From positions 1 through 8,527 of the forward strand of contig VMEY01000023.1 of the NCBI GenBank assembly GCA_007375785.1: 8,527 bases of DNA. The letters run 5' to 3'. The stretch is from Parcubacteria group bacterium Athens0416_74. Its GTDB lineage: Bacteria > Patescibacteriota > Minisyncoccia > Phycocordibacterales > UBA2100. Of the stretch, positions 1-6,350 are shown piece after piece. The notes beneath the pieces are model-generated. The model did no database searches. It had not been told where the DNA came from and worked only from the letters and a program-made list of their open reading frames with translations. The position numbers and the translations under genes were made by a program. Position 1 is the first letter of the stretch. Every line of letters starts with the position of its first letter.

Positions 1-3
1 TAT

Positions 4-77
4 GCGGGTGTAGCTCAATTGGTTAGAGCACTCCCCTGTCACGGGAGAGGCTGCGGGTTCGAGTCCCGTCACTCGCG
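4..77 (+). tRNA. tRNA-Asp (anticodon GTC)
   Basis: A full cloverleaf can be folded. The acceptor arm 4-10 pairs with 70-76 (one G-T wobble). The anticodon stem CTCCC (31-35) pairs with GGGAG (43-47) around the loop CTGTCAC, giving anticodon GTC at 38-40. The T arm has the usual GGTTCGAGTCC core. Position 77 is G, the usual discriminator base for Asp. The bases after it (CTA) are not CCA, so the 3' end must be added by CCA transferase. A terminator hairpin follows 10 bases later. Confidence 0.97.
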
Positions 78-86
78 CTACGTGTC

Positions 87-114
87 AAAACGACTGTCTT
101 CTGACAGTCGTTTT
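87..114 (+). terminator. Intrinsic terminator after tRNA-Asp
   Basis: A perfect 12-bp inverted repeat (87-98 with 103-114, loop TTCT) has an A-tract on its left arm and TTTT as the end of its right arm. It lies 10 nt after tRNA-Asp and most likely ends that transcript. The A/T symmetry means it could also work on the other strand. Confidence 0.85.
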
Positions 115-146
115 GCAGTTAGAAAAGATGAAACGGCAGAGAGACA

Positions 147-175
147 TTTCCAAGTCGGATAGCGGGTGCTACTAT
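147..175 (+). promoter_or_regulatory. Probable promoter of tRNA-Thr(GGT) and the downstream membrane protein
   Basis: A -35-like TTTCCA (147-152) is followed after 17 nt by TACTAT (170-175). TGC directly in front of the latter makes an extended -10 (TGNTACTAT). Transcription would begin near 182, a few bases before the mature tRNA at 186. Placement between a terminator and a tRNA supports the call; no experiment is available. Confidence 0.55.
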
Positions 176-185
176 CGGGTGCGTC

Positions 186-261
<76 letters not shown>

Positions 262-262
262 T

Positions 263-874
263 ATGCAATCTATTCTCCCTCGCGGTCGTGCCCCGGTGCT
301 TTTTACCTTGGCGTATGCGCTTCTTTTTAGTGCAGGATTTATGTACGGCGGCAACAAAGAGTTTGCGCTCTACATGGTCGTCGTCTTTGCGCTCCTCGCG
401 CTCATTGTGTACGTACTGCATCACACCGACGTCCCGCAGCCGATGCTGTGGAGTCTCTCAGCGGTAGGCATGCTGCATATGGCCGGGGGCGGTATGCATG
501 TAGACGGGGAGCGGCTCTACGGTTTCCAGCTCATTGATATTTATACGGCAGAAACGCCGGGACTTCTCATATTGAAATACGATCAACTCGTCCATCTGAT
601 TGGATACGGTGTGCTCGCGGTCATCGTCCTTTTCCTTCTGCGTCGGATTGCGCCGCAGATGAATGCGCTCGTGAGAGCCATCCTCTCCATTCTTGCCGCG
701 ATGGCAGCCGGTTCGCTCAACGAGCTCGCCGAATTTATCGCAGTCCTCTCACTGCCAAGTACCGGCGTGGGCGATTATTTCAACTCAATGCTGGACCTCT
801 CGTTTAATACATTCGGGGCGATAGTCGGCGTGATATTCTACGAGTCCTGGATGCGATTGAAAAAGCGTCTGTAA
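263..874 (+). CDS. DUF2238/YjdF-like integral membrane protein
   Basis: This is a 203-residue very hydrophobic protein with about six membrane segments (roughly 11-28, 34-52, 60-78, 107-127, 137-165, 181-197) and a basic tail. Several polar motifs sit in or next to the helices: KYDQLVHLIGYG (105-116), SLNELAEF (151-158) and GDYFNSMLDLSFN (170-182). The pattern D..VH, then E..E, then GD....D....N..GA resembles the DUF2238 (E. coli YjdF, about 209 aa) family, whose biochemical function is unknown to me. The assignment comes from remembered motifs, not a search. The ATG at 263 lies one base after the CCA of tRNA-Thr, with no room for a ribosome binding site, so translation probably follows tRNA processing on a near-leaderless message. 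It ends in tandem stops (TAA TAG), and the promoter of the next tRNA overlaps its 3' end. Confidence 0.8.
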   Translation: MQSILPRGRAPVLFTLAYALLFSAGFMYGGNKEFALYMVVVFALLALIVYVLHHTDVPQPMLWSLSAVGMLHMAGGGMHVDGERLYGFQLIDIYTAETPGLLILKYDQLVHLIGYGVLAVIVLFLLRRIAPQMNALVRAILSILAAMAAGSLNELAEFIAVLSLPSTGVGDYFNSMLDLSFNTFGAIVGVIFYESWMRLKKRL

Positions 875-885
875 TAGAATAAGAT
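857..885 (+). promoter_or_regulatory. Promoter of tRNA-Thr(CGT)
   Basis: TTGAAA (857-862) and TAAGAT (880-885) are separated by 17 nt, each with only one or two differences from the sigma-70 consensus. Transcription would begin near 892, about 14 nt before the tRNA. The -35 box lies inside the last codons of the upstream membrane protein gene. Confidence 0.65.
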
Positions 886-905
886 TCGGTGCGTTGTTGG
901 GTAGT

Positions 906-978
906 GCCACCTTAGCTCAGATGGTAAAGCACCGCTTTCGTAAAGCGGGGGTCCCGAGTTCAAATCTCGGAGGTGGCT
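906..978 (+). tRNA. tRNA-Thr (anticodon CGT)
   Basis: The acceptor arm GCCACCT (906-912) pairs perfectly with AGGTGGC (971-977). The anticodon stem CCGCT/AGCGG (932-936/944-948) holds loop TTCGTAA with anticodon CGT at 939-941, decoding ACG. The discriminator is T978, as in the other Thr tRNA of this window. The following bases are CAC, so CCA is not encoded. A GC-rich hairpin follows within 10 nt. Confidence 0.97.
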
Positions 979-986
979 CACGAACG

Positions 987-1011
987 AAGGGTCCCGTACA
1001 CAGGGCCCTTT
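987..1011 (+). terminator. Hairpin, probable weak terminator after tRNA-Thr(CGT)
   Basis: AAGGG-(T)-CCC (987-995, one bulged T) can pair with GGG-CCCTT (1003-1010), giving 8 bp around a 7-nt loop, followed by only a three-T run. It lies between the tRNA and prfB and probably ends most tRNA transcripts. The short T tract suggests some read-through. Confidence 0.5.
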
Positions 1012-1013
1012 GC

Positions 1014-1029
1014 TATACCCCATGAGATA
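1014..1029 (+). repeat. 16-bp motif copy 1 (TATACCCCATGAGATA)
   Basis: This is the left arm of an inverted pair with 1064-1079 (15 of 16 positions identical after reverse complement, 34-nt spacer). Two further copies flank 7463-7532. The pair lies wholly between the tRNA-Thr terminator and the prfB start codon. Confidence 0.85.
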
Positions 1030-1063
1030 TACGTATGGCCAACTTGCAAAAGAAGTATGTTTT

Positions 1064-1079
1064 TATCTCACGGGGTATA
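1064..1079 (-). repeat. 16-bp motif copy 2, inverted, overlapping the prfB -10 box
   Basis: The plus-strand sequence TATCTCACGGGGTATA is the inverse of copy 1. Its last four bases, plus CT, form TATACT (1076-1081), the likely prfB -10 box. If transcription starts at the ATG, both arms lie upstream of +1 and would act as DNA rather than as mRNA structure. Confidence 0.85.
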
Positions 1080-1081
1080 CT
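1076..1081 (+). promoter_or_regulatory. Probable -10 box for leaderless prfB
   Basis: TATACT is preceded by GGGG and followed by six bases and then ATG (1088), placing +1 at or next to the A of the ATG. I see no good -35 box at the normal distance; TTGCAA at 1044-1049 is too far away (26 nt). Confidence 0.5.
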
Positions 1082-1087
1082 GCCCGC

Positions 1088-1984
1088 ATGCAAAAAGATG
1101 CTGCAGAGGCACGCATTTCTGAAATAGAAGCCGCGATGGCGAGCCCCGACTTCTGGCTCGATAAAGACAAGGCGCAGGCGACTCTCAAAGAGTACCAAGA
1201 TTTGAAGGCGAGACGTGCCGGTGGCGGCGGATATGACAAGAGCAATGCGATCATCTCTATCGTATCCGGTGCGGGAGGTGATGATGCGGAAGACTTTTCC
1301 CGCATACTTTTTGAAATGTACAAGAAGTATGTTGCAGCAAAGGGCTGGAGTGTGGCGATGCTCTCTTCCAACGAAAATTCCATGGGTGGGTACCGCTCGC
1401 TCTCTTTTGAGGTCAATGGCGCGGGCGCATACGGGACACTCAAGCACGAATCCGGTGTCCATCGCCTCGTGCGCATGTCGCCGTTTAATTCGGCAGGGAA
1501 GAGGCAGACCTCGTTTTCACTCGTGGAAGTACTTCCGCAGTTACCTGAGACCGAGAATCTCAAAATCCCCGACACCGACCTCGAGGTCACGGTGGCCCGC
1601 TCCGGTGGTCCGGGAGGGCAAAACGTCAATAAGCGCGACACGGCGGTACGAATGACGCATACTCCCTCAGGGATTACGGTGCATGTCACGAGTGAGCGGA
1701 GCCAGCTTCAAAACAGGGAAAAAGCGCTGGAAATGATACGCGGGAAGCTCTTTCAGATGCAGGAAGAGGCGCAAAAAGCGGAGTCGAGAGGCTTGTCTAC
1801 GGCGTCGACGACGAAAATAGAGTGGGGGAGCCAGATTCGTTCGTATGTACTGCATCCCTACCAGCTCGTAAAGGACCACCGCACGGAGCATGAGCGCCGG
1901 GATGTAGAGCGTGTTCTCGAGGGCGACATCCAATCTTTTATAGACGCCGAGAAGGATTTGGATACCTCCGTCATCGGGGTATAA
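1088..1984 (+). CDS. prfB: Peptide chain release factor 2 with shortened domain 1
   Basis: RF2 recognises UAA and UGA stop codons and triggers peptide release on the ribosome. Hallmarks are the stop-reading tripeptide SPF (131-133), the catalytic GGQ loop (176-178, in RSGGPGGQNVNK) and the C-terminal WGSQIRSYVLHPYQLVKDHRT block typical of the family, followed by VLEGDIQSFI. From this start the protein is 298 residues, against 365 in E. coli. The 74-residue shortfall ahead of GGQ falls in helical domain 1, of which only the helix around ARISEIEAAMASPDFW remains before a Gly-rich linker (45-48) leads straight into domain 2. I chose the ATG at 1088 because a -10 box ends 6 nt before it. The frame is open to a TTG at 1010, through the inverted repeat, but that extension looks unlike RF2. 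There is no in-frame TGA and so no programmed frameshift. Followed by ftsE and ftsX, a common order. Confidence 0.95.
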   Translation: MQKDAAEARISEIEAAMASPDFWLDKDKAQATLKEYQDLKARRAGGGGYDKSNAIISIVSGAGGDDAEDFSRILFEMYKKYVAAKGWSVAMLSSNENSMGGYRSLSFEVNGAGAYGTLKHESGVHRLVRMSPFNSAGKRQTSFSLVEVLPQLPETENLKIPDTDLEVTVARSGGPGGQNVNKRDTAVRMTHTPSGITVHVTSERSQLQNREKALEMIRGKLFQMQEEAQKAESRGLSTASTTKIEWGSQIRSYVLHPYQLVKDHRTEHERRDVERVLEGDIQSFIDAEKDLDTSVIGV

Positions 1985-1985
1985 T
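1980..1985 (+). promoter_or_regulatory. Candidate internal -10 box ahead of ftsE
   Basis: A consensus TATAAT overlaps the prfB stop codon and is preceded by CGGGG, as is the prfB -10 box. It would start transcription near 1992, by the in-frame TTG (1994) and ATG (2000) of ftsE. The -35 region is weak (TTGGAT at 1958-1963, 16-nt spacer). Confidence 0.4.
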
Positions 1986-1999
1986 GACCTCCGTTGTGT

Positions 2000-2683
2000 A
2001 TGATTTATTTCGATAAGGTTACAAAGGTGTATTTCGACGGAGCTCCTCCCGCCGTCCAAGATATAACGCTCGGTATAGAACCGGGCGAATTCGTTTCGCT
2101 TGTGGGGCATAGTGGCGCCGGCAAAACGACGCTCCTCAAGATGCTCTTCGCCGAAGTATCTCCCACGGAGGGCTCTGTGTATTTCGGCTCTCGCCAGATA
2201 GGGGAGCTTTCGAGCAATGAGCTCCTCAAACTGCGTCGCAACATCGGCACGGTATTTCAAGATTTTCGCCTCCTCGGCACGAAAAATGTGTATGAAAATA
2301 TCGCGTTCGCTCTGGAGGTGGCGGGCAAAAGTGACGAAGATATTCAGGCCGACGTCCCGCATGTGCTCGACCTCGTCGGTCTTGCGGACAAGATATGGAG
2401 CTTCCCGCACGAGCTTTCGGGGGGAGAGCAGCAGCGCATAGCGATAGCGAGAGCAATCGTCAACCAGCCGGACGTGCTCATCGCCGATGAGCCGACCGGC
2501 AATCTCGATCCCATCAATGCGCACGATGTCGTGGAGATTTTGAAGAAGATCAACGACCTCGGTACGACGGTGCTCCTCACGACGCACAACAAATCTGTCG
2601 TCGACTCTATAGGGAGGCGCGTGGTTACGATGGATCAGGGACGCATTGTTCGCGATGATAAACAGGGGAAGTACGTATTGTAA
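2000..2683 (+). CDS. ftsE: Cell division ATP-binding protein FtsE
   Basis: FtsE is the cytoplasmic ATPase of the FtsEX complex, which couples ATP hydrolysis to control of peptidoglycan hydrolases at the division site. All ABC ATPase motifs are present in this 227-residue protein: Walker A GHSGAGKTT (36-44), Q-loop FQDF (Q87), signature LSGGEQQR (139-146), Walker B VLIADEP (159-165), D-loop NLD and the H-loop His in LLTTH (196). The start MIYFDKVTKVY matches the usual FtsE N-terminus, so I favour ATG 2000; an in-frame TTG at 1994 would add two residues (MC). There is no Shine-Dalgarno. It lies 15 nt after prfB and 9 nt before ftsX, implying one operon, perhaps with an extra internal promoter at the prfB stop codon. 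Confidence 0.96.
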   Translation: MIYFDKVTKVYFDGAPPAVQDITLGIEPGEFVSLVGHSGAGKTTLLKMLFAEVSPTEGSVYFGSRQIGELSSNELLKLRRNIGTVFQDFRLLGTKNVYENIAFALEVAGKSDEDIQADVPHVLDLVGLADKIWSFPHELSGGEQQRIAIARAIVNQPDVLIADEPTGNLDPINAHDVVEILKKINDLGTTVLLTTHNKSVVDSIGRRVVTMDQGRIVRDDKQGKYVL

Positions 2684-2692
2684 AATCAATCT

Positions 2693-3622
2693 ATGCCATT
2701 TTGGATAAACGCAAAACGAGTAGCACGATATGGGGTCGCGGGATTCGTCCGCAACGGCTTCATCTCTCTCGCGGCCGTCGTCATCATGACGATCACGCTC
2801 TTCGTGGTCGCGTTTCTTATGATTGCAGGCGCGGCGCTCAGCAGCACGCTCAGCCAACTCACCGATAAAGTGGATGTGAGTGTGTATTTCACGACATCGG
2901 CGACTGAGGAGCAGGTATTTGATGTGCGCCGCTCGCTCGAGGCGCTGCCTGAGGTAGCGTCTGTAAGCTATGTGAGTCGCGACCAGGCGCTTGCCGACTT
3001 TCGCGAGAGACATGCCAACGACCAGTTGACCATCCAGGCCCTCGATGAGCTCGGAGAAAATCCGCTTGGCTCGGCGCTTGAAGTACGCGCTAAAGAGACG
3101 TCGCAATACGAGAACATCGCAAAGTATCTCAGCGCGCAGCAAGAGAGTGGCACGGGAGCAGGTGCAGTAATCGAAAAAGTGAACTTCTACCAGAACAAGA
3201 CGGCGATAGATAGGCTCACCAACATCATCGAGACCTCTCGCACGCTTGGATTTGCCATAGCGCTCATCCTTGGAGCTGCGTCGGTACTTATCGCGTTTAA
3301 TACGATACGCCTTGCGATATATACATCGCGCGATGAGATAGGGGTGATGAATCTCGTGGGCGCTAATCGTTGGTATGTACGCGGACCATTTATGATTGCC
3401 GGCATTCTCTACGGCATCTCAGCGGGCGTGGTAGTGCTCCTCCTCTTGTATCCGGTGACTATCTGGCTCGGTCCGGGCTCTGAGAAGTTTCTTGGGACAT
3501 TCAACGTTTTCGAGTATTTCACGAGCCAATTTCCGCTCATTTTCCTTGTGGTCATGGGTTCGGGGATTGCACTCGGCGCTCTCTCGAGCTATTTGGCAGT
3601 ACGAAGGTATCTAAAATCATAA
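2693..3622 (+). CDS. ftsX: Cell division protein FtsX
   Basis: This is the permease-like membrane partner of FtsE. The 309-residue protein has the FtsX layout: a short cytoplasmic N-terminus, TM1 (about 24-48), a large extracytoplasmic domain (about 52-180) starting VDVSVYF and containing the SVSYVSRDQALADF motif, then three further membrane segments (about 184-205, 231-256, 280-303). The motif RDEIGVMNLVGA (213-224) after TM2 is the conserved FtsX cytoplasmic loop that contacts FtsE. The extracytoplasmic domain normally binds a cell-wall hydrolase or its activator; no such partner is encoded in this window. No Shine-Dalgarno is visible, but TAAAAT (2681-2686, overlapping the ftsE stop) ends 6 nt before the ATG, so a separate leaderless transcript is possible as well as operon read-through. 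Confidence 0.95.
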   Translation: MPFWINAKRVARYGVAGFVRNGFISLAAVVIMTITLFVVAFLMIAGAALSSTLSQLTDKVDVSVYFTTSATEEQVFDVRRSLEALPEVASVSYVSRDQALADFRERHANDQLTIQALDELGENPLGSALEVRAKETSQYENIAKYLSAQQESGTGAGAVIEKVNFYQNKTAIDRLTNIIETSRTLGFAIALILGAASVLIAFNTIRLAIYTSRDEIGVMNLVGANRWYVRGPFMIAGILYGISAGVVVLLLLYPVTIWLGPGSEKFLGTFNVFEYFTSQFPLIFLVVMGSGIALGALSSYLAVRRYLKS

Positions 3623-3632
3623 ATTACGATAT

Positions 3633-5291
3633 ATGGTCAAGCGCGGCGGCAGGTCAGGACATAAATACATATTCGTTGTAGGCGGCGTCATGTCGGGCGT
3701 GGGCAAAGGCATCTCCACGGCATCTATCGGCAAAATACTCGCCGCGCGAGGATTCAAAGTGAATCTCGTCAAAATCGACCCATATCTCAACGTGGACGCC
3801 GGTACGATGAATCCGACTGAACACGGCGAAGTCTTTGTGCTTGATTCCGGCCTCGAGACCGACCAGGACATGGGCAACTACGAGCGCTTCCTGGGTCGCG
3901 ACCTTGGGCCGGAGGACTACATGACGAGCGGCATGATATACAAATCCGTCATCGAGAAAGAACGAAATCTTGAATACGGTGGCAAGTGCGTCGAAGCGGT
4001 CCCGCATGTGCGCGATGAGATAGTGGAGCGATTCAAAAAGGCAGCACTTCTCGCAAAATCCGATGTCACGGTAGTCGAAATAGGGGGCACGATTGGAGAC
4101 TTTCAGAATGCACTTTTCATCGATGCTGCTCGCGTCATGCACCTGCAGAATCCCACAGATGTACTTTTCGTAATGGTCTCGTACATGCCGGTGCCCAACA
4201 CAATCGGTGAGATGAAGACGAAGCCGACGCAAAACGCAGTGCGACAGCTCAATGCCTACGGTGTACAGCCGGATATTATTATCGCGCGCGCAAATACTCC
4301 GCTCGACAACAAGCGCAAAGAGAAACTCGCGATTTCGTGCAACGTGCAGGCAGACCACATCATTTCGGCTCCGGATGTCGATTCTATCTACGATGTGCCA
4401 CTGAATTTCGAACGAGACAAGCTCTCGGATATTCTCCTCAAGGCACTCGGAAAACGCGCGAAGCAAAGTTCTGATTTCGGTGAGTGGAAACATTTCGTCG
4501 AGAAAGTCCACAATGGTTCCGGTACGGTCAAGATCGGCATCGTGGGCAAATATTTCGATACTGGGGATTTCATGCTCTCCGACGCATATCTTTCGGTTAT
4601 AGAAGCGATTAAGTTTTCTGCATATGGTCAAGGTGTGAAGCCCGAGATCGTGTGGATCAATGCAAAAGATATCCAAAATGGTACACAGCCAGTCGAATCT
4701 CTTGCTCAGTACGACGGCATTATCGTGCCGGGTGGTTTTGGTGAGACGGGCATTGAAGGGAAGATTATGGCTGCGCAATATGCGAGAGAGCACAAGATAC
4801 CGTATTTCGGCCTCTGCTACGGACTCCATATGCTCGTGATTGAATACGCACGACATGTCGTCGGCCTCGAGAACGCCAACACTACCGAGATCAATCCGAA
4901 AACCCCGTACCCTGTCATCGATATTCTGCCCGAGCAGCGTGAGAAACTCGCACGCAAAGATTACGGCGGCTCGATGCGTCTCGGTGCGTATCCATGCACG
5001 CTTGCCGAGGGGAGTATTGTGCGGGAGGCGTATGGTGAAGCTGTCATTTCTGAGAGGCATCGTCACCGATTTGAGATAAATCCCGTATATGTAGAACAGC
5101 TCGAGCAGGCGGGACTCGTCTTCTCGGGACGATGGTCACGCGGTGACCTCAAGGAGATCGCAGAATTGCCACGTTCGGTCCATCCTTTCTACGTCGGCAC
5201 ACAATTCCACCCGGAGCTCAAGGCGAGACCGCTTACGCCGCACCCGCTCTTTGATGCATTCATCAAAGCAGCGAGGCAGCGGACATCCTGA
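3633..5291 (+). CDS. pyrG: CTP synthase (glutamine-hydrolysing)
   Basis: The enzyme makes CTP from UTP, ATP and glutamine, the last step of pyrimidine nucleotide synthesis. The 552-residue protein has both usual domains. The synthetase domain opens with KYIFVVGGVMSGVGKG (P-loop about 17-27), then KIDPYLNVDAGTMNP (about 47-61), HGEVFV and the metal-binding EIGGTIGD block, then GEMKTKPTQNAVRQL. The class I glutaminase domain has nucleophile Cys395 in FGLCYG, with His526 and Glu528 in TQFHPE. Length is normal (E. coli 545), with about nine extra residues before KYIFV. Some usual residues differ: SGVGKG rather than SSLGKG, GNYERF rather than GHYERF and GDFQN rather than GDIES, so it belongs to a divergent branch but looks active. 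It starts 10 nt after ftsX without a Shine-Dalgarno; TAAATT (3620-3625) ends 7 nt before the ATG. Its TGA overlaps the next ATG by one base. Confidence 0.97.
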   Translation: MVKRGGRSGHKYIFVVGGVMSGVGKGISTASIGKILAARGFKVNLVKIDPYLNVDAGTMNPTEHGEVFVLDSGLETDQDMGNYERFLGRDLGPEDYMTSGMIYKSVIEKERNLEYGGKCVEAVPHVRDEIVERFKKAALLAKSDVTVVEIGGTIGDFQNALFIDAARVMHLQNPTDVLFVMVSYMPVPNTIGEMKTKPTQNAVRQLNAYGVQPDIIIARANTPLDNKRKEKLAISCNVQADHIISAPDVDSIYDVPLNFERDKLSDILLKALGKRAKQSSDFGEWKHFVEKVHNGSGTVKIGIVGKYFDTGDFMLSDAYLSVIEAIKFSAYGQGVKPEIVWINAKDIQNGTQPVESLAQYDGIIVPGGFGETGIEGKIMAAQYAREHKIPYFGLCYGLHMLVIEYARHVVGLENANTTEINPKTPYPVIDILPEQREKLARKDYGGSMRLGAYPCTLAEGSIVREAYGEAVISERHRHRFEINPVYVEQLEQAGLVFSGRWSRGDLKEIAELPRSVHPFYVGTQFHPELKARPLTPHPLFDAFIKAARQRTS

Positions 5292-6061
5292 TGTCTCTCA
5301 AGCTCGTCTCGGTGAACATCGAGCGCTCTTACCATCTTCCGCTTGTGGAAGAATTTCTCTCGCATTCTGACGCTGATGCGGTGTGCATGCAGGAGCTTAT
5401 TTTTGAAGATATCCCGCGCATCTCCCGTGCACTCGGTGGTGCGGAATGTATTTTTGAACCGATGGGAATCCGCCCCGACGAAGTCCCCTCTATCACCATG
5501 GGCGTGGGGATATTCTCGCGCGCACCGATTCACGACTCGCATGCCCGATACTATGTGGGGAAGAAAGAGGAGCCGCTGCAGGAATCGACCAATACAAATC
5601 CGGCCACGTACAATGATTTTAAAAGAATTGTCCTCGCGGTAGATATTGAGAAAGAGGGCGCAGCCTACCGCATAGCGACGACGCACTTCACGTGGACTCC
5701 CGATGGTAAACCGAACGATGTGCAGCGAAGAGATTTGCGGGCACTCCTGACTGAGCTCGAGCAAATGGGGGAGTTTGTACTAACGGGAGATTTCAATGCG
5801 CCGAGAGGCGGTGAGATATTTGATGCACTCGCTCGCAAGTACAGGGACAATATTCCGCACGAGTACACTACCAGTCTCGACTACGCAATTCATCACGTGC
5901 CGCAGGCGAAGCTCGAGGCGGACGCCCGTGCGGCGGGAGTGCAGGGGCACATGGTGGATGTCCTCTTTACTACACCGGGATATTCGACTGAGGGCGTACG
6001 TCTCGTCGGAGGGGTATCTGACCACATGGCAGTTGTGGCAAATATCGCCGCGCAGCACTAG
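5291..6061 (+). CDS. Endonuclease/exonuclease/phosphatase-family hydrolase
   Basis: The 256-residue protein carries the full catalytic set of the Mg2+-dependent EEP fold shared by exonuclease III, DNase I and inositol phosphatases: Asn9 (SVNIE), Glu35 (MQE), His132 (THFTW), Asp167 and Asn169 (TGDFNAPRGGE), and the C-terminal VSDHMAVVA with Asp244 and His245. It should cleave a phosphodiester or phosphomonoester bond; the substrate cannot be read from the sequence. There is no signal peptide or membrane segment, so it is probably cytoplasmic. The size and short loops resemble generic EEP proteins more than ExoIII (xth). The ATG overlaps the pyrG stop (TGATG), with only a weak purine stretch (GAGG, 5273-5276) upstream, pointing to translational coupling with CTP synthase. 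A functional link to pyrG is not established. Confidence 0.88.
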   Translation: MSLKLVSVNIERSYHLPLVEEFLSHSDADAVCMQELIFEDIPRISRALGGAECIFEPMGIRPDEVPSITMGVGIFSRAPIHDSHARYYVGKKEEPLQESTNTNPATYNDFKRIVLAVDIEKEGAAYRIATTHFTWTPDGKPNDVQRRDLRALLTELEQMGEFVLTGDFNAPRGGEIFDALARKYRDNIPHEYTTSLDYAIHHVPQAKLEADARAAGVQGHMVDVLFTTPGYSTEGVRLVGGVSDHMAVVANIAAQH

Positions 6062-6063
6062 GC

Positions 6064-6075
6064 CTTGACGTCAAG
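6064..6075. promoter_or_regulatory. Perfect 12-bp palindrome CTTGACGTCAAG
   Basis: The sequence is identical on both strands and lies 2 nt after the stop of the EEP hydrolase gene, upstream of the small ORF. It has the form of a binding site for a dimeric regulator. TTGACG inside it could also be a -35 box, but the best -10 at 16 nt (TACCGT, 6087-6092) is poor. Confidence 0.35.
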
Positions 6076-6114
6076 CGGGAGGGGAGTACCGTCATCAATA
6101 GGGCAGGAATAAAA

Positions 6115-6136
6115 CAGCTCATCCGAGCTGGAGGAG
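6115..6136 (+). promoter_or_regulatory. Hairpin adjoining a strong Shine-Dalgarno
   Basis: CAGCTC (6115-6120) and GAGCTG (6125-6130) form a perfect 6-bp stem with loop ATCC. The last G of the stem is the first base of GGAGGAG (6130-6136), which stands 5 nt before the ATG at 6142. The Shine-Dalgarno is about as good as it can be and decides the start; the hairpin could stabilise the leader or tune ribosome access. Confidence 0.6.
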
Positions 6137-6141
6137 ACGCC

Positions 6142-6318
6142 ATGTCACGCGACGACTCAAGGGAATACAGGCCTGAAATCGAGTATCTGACGCCTCCCAC
6201 ACGACCGGGACGGCCTCCGCTGCCGTCGTGGCGGGATCACGAAGAACTGGTCCTCAACGGGCACATTGCTCTCGAGAGCAATCCAAAGGAGACGATTGAC
6301 GGAGAAACGCTCCACTGA
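6142..6318 (+). CDS. Small orphan protein (58 aa)
   Basis: The ORF encodes 58 residues starting MSRDDSREYRPEIEYL, with a Pro/Arg stretch (TPPTRPGRPPLP, about 17-28), then WRDHEELVLNGHIALE and an acidic end. It has no membrane segment or signal peptide, and the composition suggests a short partly disordered cytosolic protein. I do not recognise a family. Evidence that it is real: GGAGGAG at 5 nt from the ATG, a complete frame, and a strong terminator 32 nt after the stop. No clear promoter of its own is seen, so it may be transcribed with pyrG and the EEP gene upstream or from the region at 6064-6115. The Shine-Dalgarno start contrasts with the leaderless-looking housekeeping genes around it. 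Confidence 0.65.
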   Translation: MSRDDSREYRPEIEYLTPPTRPGRPPLPSWRDHEELVLNGHIALESNPKETIDGETLH

Positions 6319-6350
6319 ATTGCGTCCCGCTTGCAGGAAAGCACGTAAAG

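Noticed and set aside
1010..1087. Upstream in-frame extension of prfB (TTG 1010 or ATG 1022)
   Set aside because: The extra residues are encoded by the inverted-repeat region, do not resemble RF2 and do not restore the missing domain 1; the -10 box favours ATG 1088.
1010..1110. Programmed +1 frameshift in prfB
   Set aside because: No in-frame UGA or CUU-UGA slippery site exists at the start of the gene; one continuous frame runs from start to stop.
1667..3142. Long minus-strand open frame (491 codons) opposite prfB-ftsE-ftsX, and a similar one opposite pyrG (3654-5066)
   Set aside because: They are antisense shadows of strongly recognised genes; the products are Arg/His-rich with no family resemblance.
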